Shown here in pieces: positions 5,380-7,280 of a DNA stretch of 7,280 nucleotides (its first letter is position 1; each line of letters begins with the position of its first letter). The stretch is from assembly GCA_937931765.1 (NCBI GenBank), contig CALHAO010000343.1, positions 1 to 7,280 on the forward strand, given 5' to 3'. The notes beneath the pieces are model-generated. The model ran no database searches, was not told the DNA's origin, and worked only from the letters and a program-made list of their open reading frames with translations. The position numbers and the translations under genes were made by a program. The DNA comes from an uncultured Thiotrichaceae bacterium (GTDB lineage Bacteria > Pseudomonadota > Gammaproteobacteria > Thiotrichales > Thiotrichaceae).

Positions 5380-7280
5380 ATGATGAACAATCGAAATAAC
5401 ACTCAAAATACAGAACTGGACATCATGGTGTCAGGACAATCAGCTAATTTGATGAAACAACCTGCAATCAGTTCTTTTATTCACGAGAGTAACCATGTTG
5501 ATACACCAAATTTCTCAGTAGAAGATTACTGGACAGCATGGAAAAGAGGACTGAAATATATCCTCCCGGCTATTTTGCTATTTTCAGCATTAATGCTGGC
5601 GGTTGGGCTGCTGACAAATAACACATATACATCAAAATCCTCCATTAAAATTGAAACGGATCACACCCGTATTCTTGATTATGATGTGGACACTTCCAGG
5701 CCACCGTCTTATGTCAATGATGATATTTTCTACAATACACAATACAAACTACTACGCAACCGTGACCTTGCCAGGAAAGTTATTGATGACCTAGCTATCG
5801 AAAAAAACCTGTTAGATGAAAAGAAATTTGCTGCCCCCGTCTACATTGCAACCAATAAGTTAAAGGAACTGTCCAATTGGGCAAAGTCTTTTTTTCCCGG
5901 CAGTGAGCAAACGAATTCACCAAAGGAAACTGTGACCGCTGAAGAAATTTTCTTTAAGAATCTGACTATTAGCCCTGTAAGGCGCTCACGGGTGATTGAC
6001 ATCCACTATACATCACAAGACCCTGAATTATCGAAAGAAATCCTGACAGCTTATATAGATACCTTTATTCACCTCAGGCACAAAGACAAAGTAAAGTACT
6101 CCGAAAATGCTAAAGAGTACCTTGAAGAACAGATCGAAGGCTCACGGCAGAAAATGCAGGGCGCTGAGCAGAAATTGGTCACTTATGCCCGCAATAATAA
6201 AATTGTCGACACCAACAGTGATGTATCCACTATTGCTAATAACATCACCTTGCTGAATGAAGCTTATATCAGAGCCAAAAGCCGTCGTATTGATGCTGAA
6301 AGTCAATATCAGAACAAACGTGGCATTAATACCTTATTGAACGCAGAGGCAGATCCGGTGGTTCAGGCAAAAAAGCAGCAACTGAGCACACTGCAATCAG
6401 AATATCAGGCCAAACAGAGTTTATTCAAACCGGCTTATCCGGAAATGCAGGAACTCAAGCGCCAGATTGACCAGCTCAGCAAGTATATAAATACTGAGTC
6501 GCGAAATATTCGCAGCAATACCAACCAGAACATGAAGGCTAATTATGCCGCAACATTGAGCGAAGAAAAGCAATTGAAACGTGAAATAAGCAAACTGGAA
6601 AGTGATCTGCTGAAGTTTTACGAAAACAGCATTGGCTACACCAGCTTAAAACGTGAAGTGGACACATCCAGGAATCTTTATGACGGCTTGCTGCAACGCC
6701 TCAAGGAAATCGATGTGATTGGCCCTGTTCCCGGCGATAACGTTGCCATTGTCGATTCAGCTGAACTGCCACCAAGAAAAGACGGCTTATCCTATAGTAA
6801 ATATTTGTTATTAGGTGGATTATTGGGCTTCATTTTATACAGCCTGTTAGTTATGATCAAAGAAATGTTTGCGCCAAAAATCAGAAACGAAAAAGGGCTA
6901 AAACAACTATCAGGTAAATATCCTGTACTTTCATCAGTGCCTGAAATTAAAAAGGGCCTGCTAGGCTTTGGCAACTTGTCTACCGCTGATGCCCTGCACC
7001 CAAAAACGGCTGAGGCACTGCGTTACCTGCGTACGACCTTGCAGCTAGGTAATCATCTTGATGAAATCCCAAAAACACTGCATATCACCAGCCCTAATGC
7101 CGGTGATGGAAAAAGTACTATTGCACTTTTTCTCGCAACATCGCTGGCCAATTCAGGTAAAAAAGTTTTGCTGATAGATGCTGATTTACGTAAACCCAGC
7201 ATCCACAAAAAACTGGGACTTCAGAACGAGCGTGGTCTGACTAACTACATTTATCATAATGCGATGAAAGCACATAAATG
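5380..7280 (+). CDS. Wzc-like chain-length regulator/BY-type protein-tyrosine kinase (3' end cut by window edge)
   Basis: At least 633 codons are open to the right edge; full-length relatives have about 720-740 residues, so roughly the last 100 are missing. The protein is a polysaccharide co-polymerase with a cytoplasmic tyrosine kinase domain that controls polymer length and export. In order: a hydrophilic N-terminal tail (1-56); a first membrane helix (about 58-79); a Wzz-type periplasmic domain beginning TYTSKSSIKIET (82-93); coiled-coil-rich sequence (about 245-415); a GNVR-like block SLKREVDTSRNLYDGLLQRL (422-441); a proline segment AELPPRKDG (461-469); a second helix (about 475-494); then the kinase with E-x2-R-x2-R in EALRYLR (545-551), Walker A SPNAGDGKST (571-580) with Lys578, and Walker A' VLLIDADLRKP (596-606) with Asp600 and Asp602. 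Walker B and the C-terminal tyrosine cluster lie beyond the edge. There are tandem ATGs at 5380 and 5383; GGA at 5373-5375 is seven bases before the second, which may be the real start. Confidence 0.92.
   Translation, partial: MMNNRNNTQNTELDIMVSGQSANLMKQPAISSFIHESNHVDTPNFSVEDYWTAWKRGLKYILPAILLFSALMLAVGLLTNNTYTSKSSIKIETDHTRILDYDVDTSRPPSYVNDDIFYNTQYKLLRNRDLARKVIDDLAIEKNLLDEKKFAAPVYIATNKLKELSNWAKSFFPGSEQTNSPKETVTAEEIFFKNLTISPVRRSRVIDIHYTSQDPELSKEILTAYIDTFIHLRHKDKVKYSENAKEYLEEQIEGSRQKMQGAEQKLVTYARNNKIVDTNSDVSTIANNITLLNEAYIRAKSRRIDAESQYQNKRGINTLLNAEADPVVQAKKQQLSTLQSEYQAKQSLFKPAYPEMQELKRQIDQLSKYINTESRNIRSNTNQNMKANYAATLSEEKQLKREISKLESDLLKFYENSIGYTSLKREVDTSRNLYDGLLQRLKEIDVIGPVPGDNVAIVDSAELPPRKDGLSYSKYLLLGGLLGFILYSLLVMIKEMFAPKIRNEKGLKQLSGKYPVLSSVPEIKKGLLGFGNLSTADALHPKTAEALRYLRTTLQLGNHLDEIPKTLHITSPNAGDGKSTIALFLATSLANSGKKVLLIDADLRKPSIHKKLGLQNERGLTNYIYHNAMKAHK

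Noticed and set aside
6792..6974. Minus-strand open frame of 60 codons inside the Wzc-like gene
   Set aside because: Antisense to the second membrane helix and linker of the real gene; no domain.

Overview
The window looks like one end of an exopolysaccharide or capsule biosynthesis locus of the Wzx/Wzy type in a Gram-negative bacterium, most likely a gammaproteobacterium. That placement rests on the Wzc-like fused chain-length regulator/tyrosine kinase and on the flanking tRNA 2-selenouridine synthase gene. I did not identify the species. GC content is moderate overall, about 40% from hand counts, with a clear AT-rich stretch in the middle.

Layout from left to right. Positions 1-189 (minus strand) hold the first 63 codons of selU/mnmH, a housekeeping tRNA modification gene that runs off the left edge. 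After an 85-base gap, 275-1177 (minus strand) encodes a membrane-anchored sugar-1-phosphate transferase that starts repeat-unit assembly on undecaprenyl phosphate. A 269-base gap (1178-1446) separates it from a plus-strand series pointing the other way and must carry the start signals for both directions, though no promoter in it is convincing. The plus-strand series is: GT4-type glycosyltransferase A (1447-2571), a Wzx-like polysaccharide flippase (2613-4088), GT4-type glycosyltransferase B (4229-5359, start corrected to an ATG with a ribosome site), and a Wzc-like chain-length regulator/BY-type tyrosine kinase (from 5380 and cut by the right edge at 7280).

Together the genes cover most steps of one pathway. 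The sugar transferase loads the first sugar on the lipid carrier, the two GT4 enzymes extend it at the cytoplasmic face, the flippase moves the lipid-linked unit across the inner membrane, and the Wzc-like protein controls polymer length and export through its phosphorylation cycle. A Wzy polymerase, a Wza-type outer-membrane channel, a Wzb-type phosphatase and nucleotide-sugar genes are not present here and probably lie beyond the right edge.

I saw no tRNA, rRNA, CRISPR array, insertion sequence or clear intrinsic terminator. I found no evidence of a wholly new system. The points most worth a second look are the base-composition break inside the flippase gene, the unrecognised first ~108 residues of the sugar transferase, and the regulatory content of the divergent gap.
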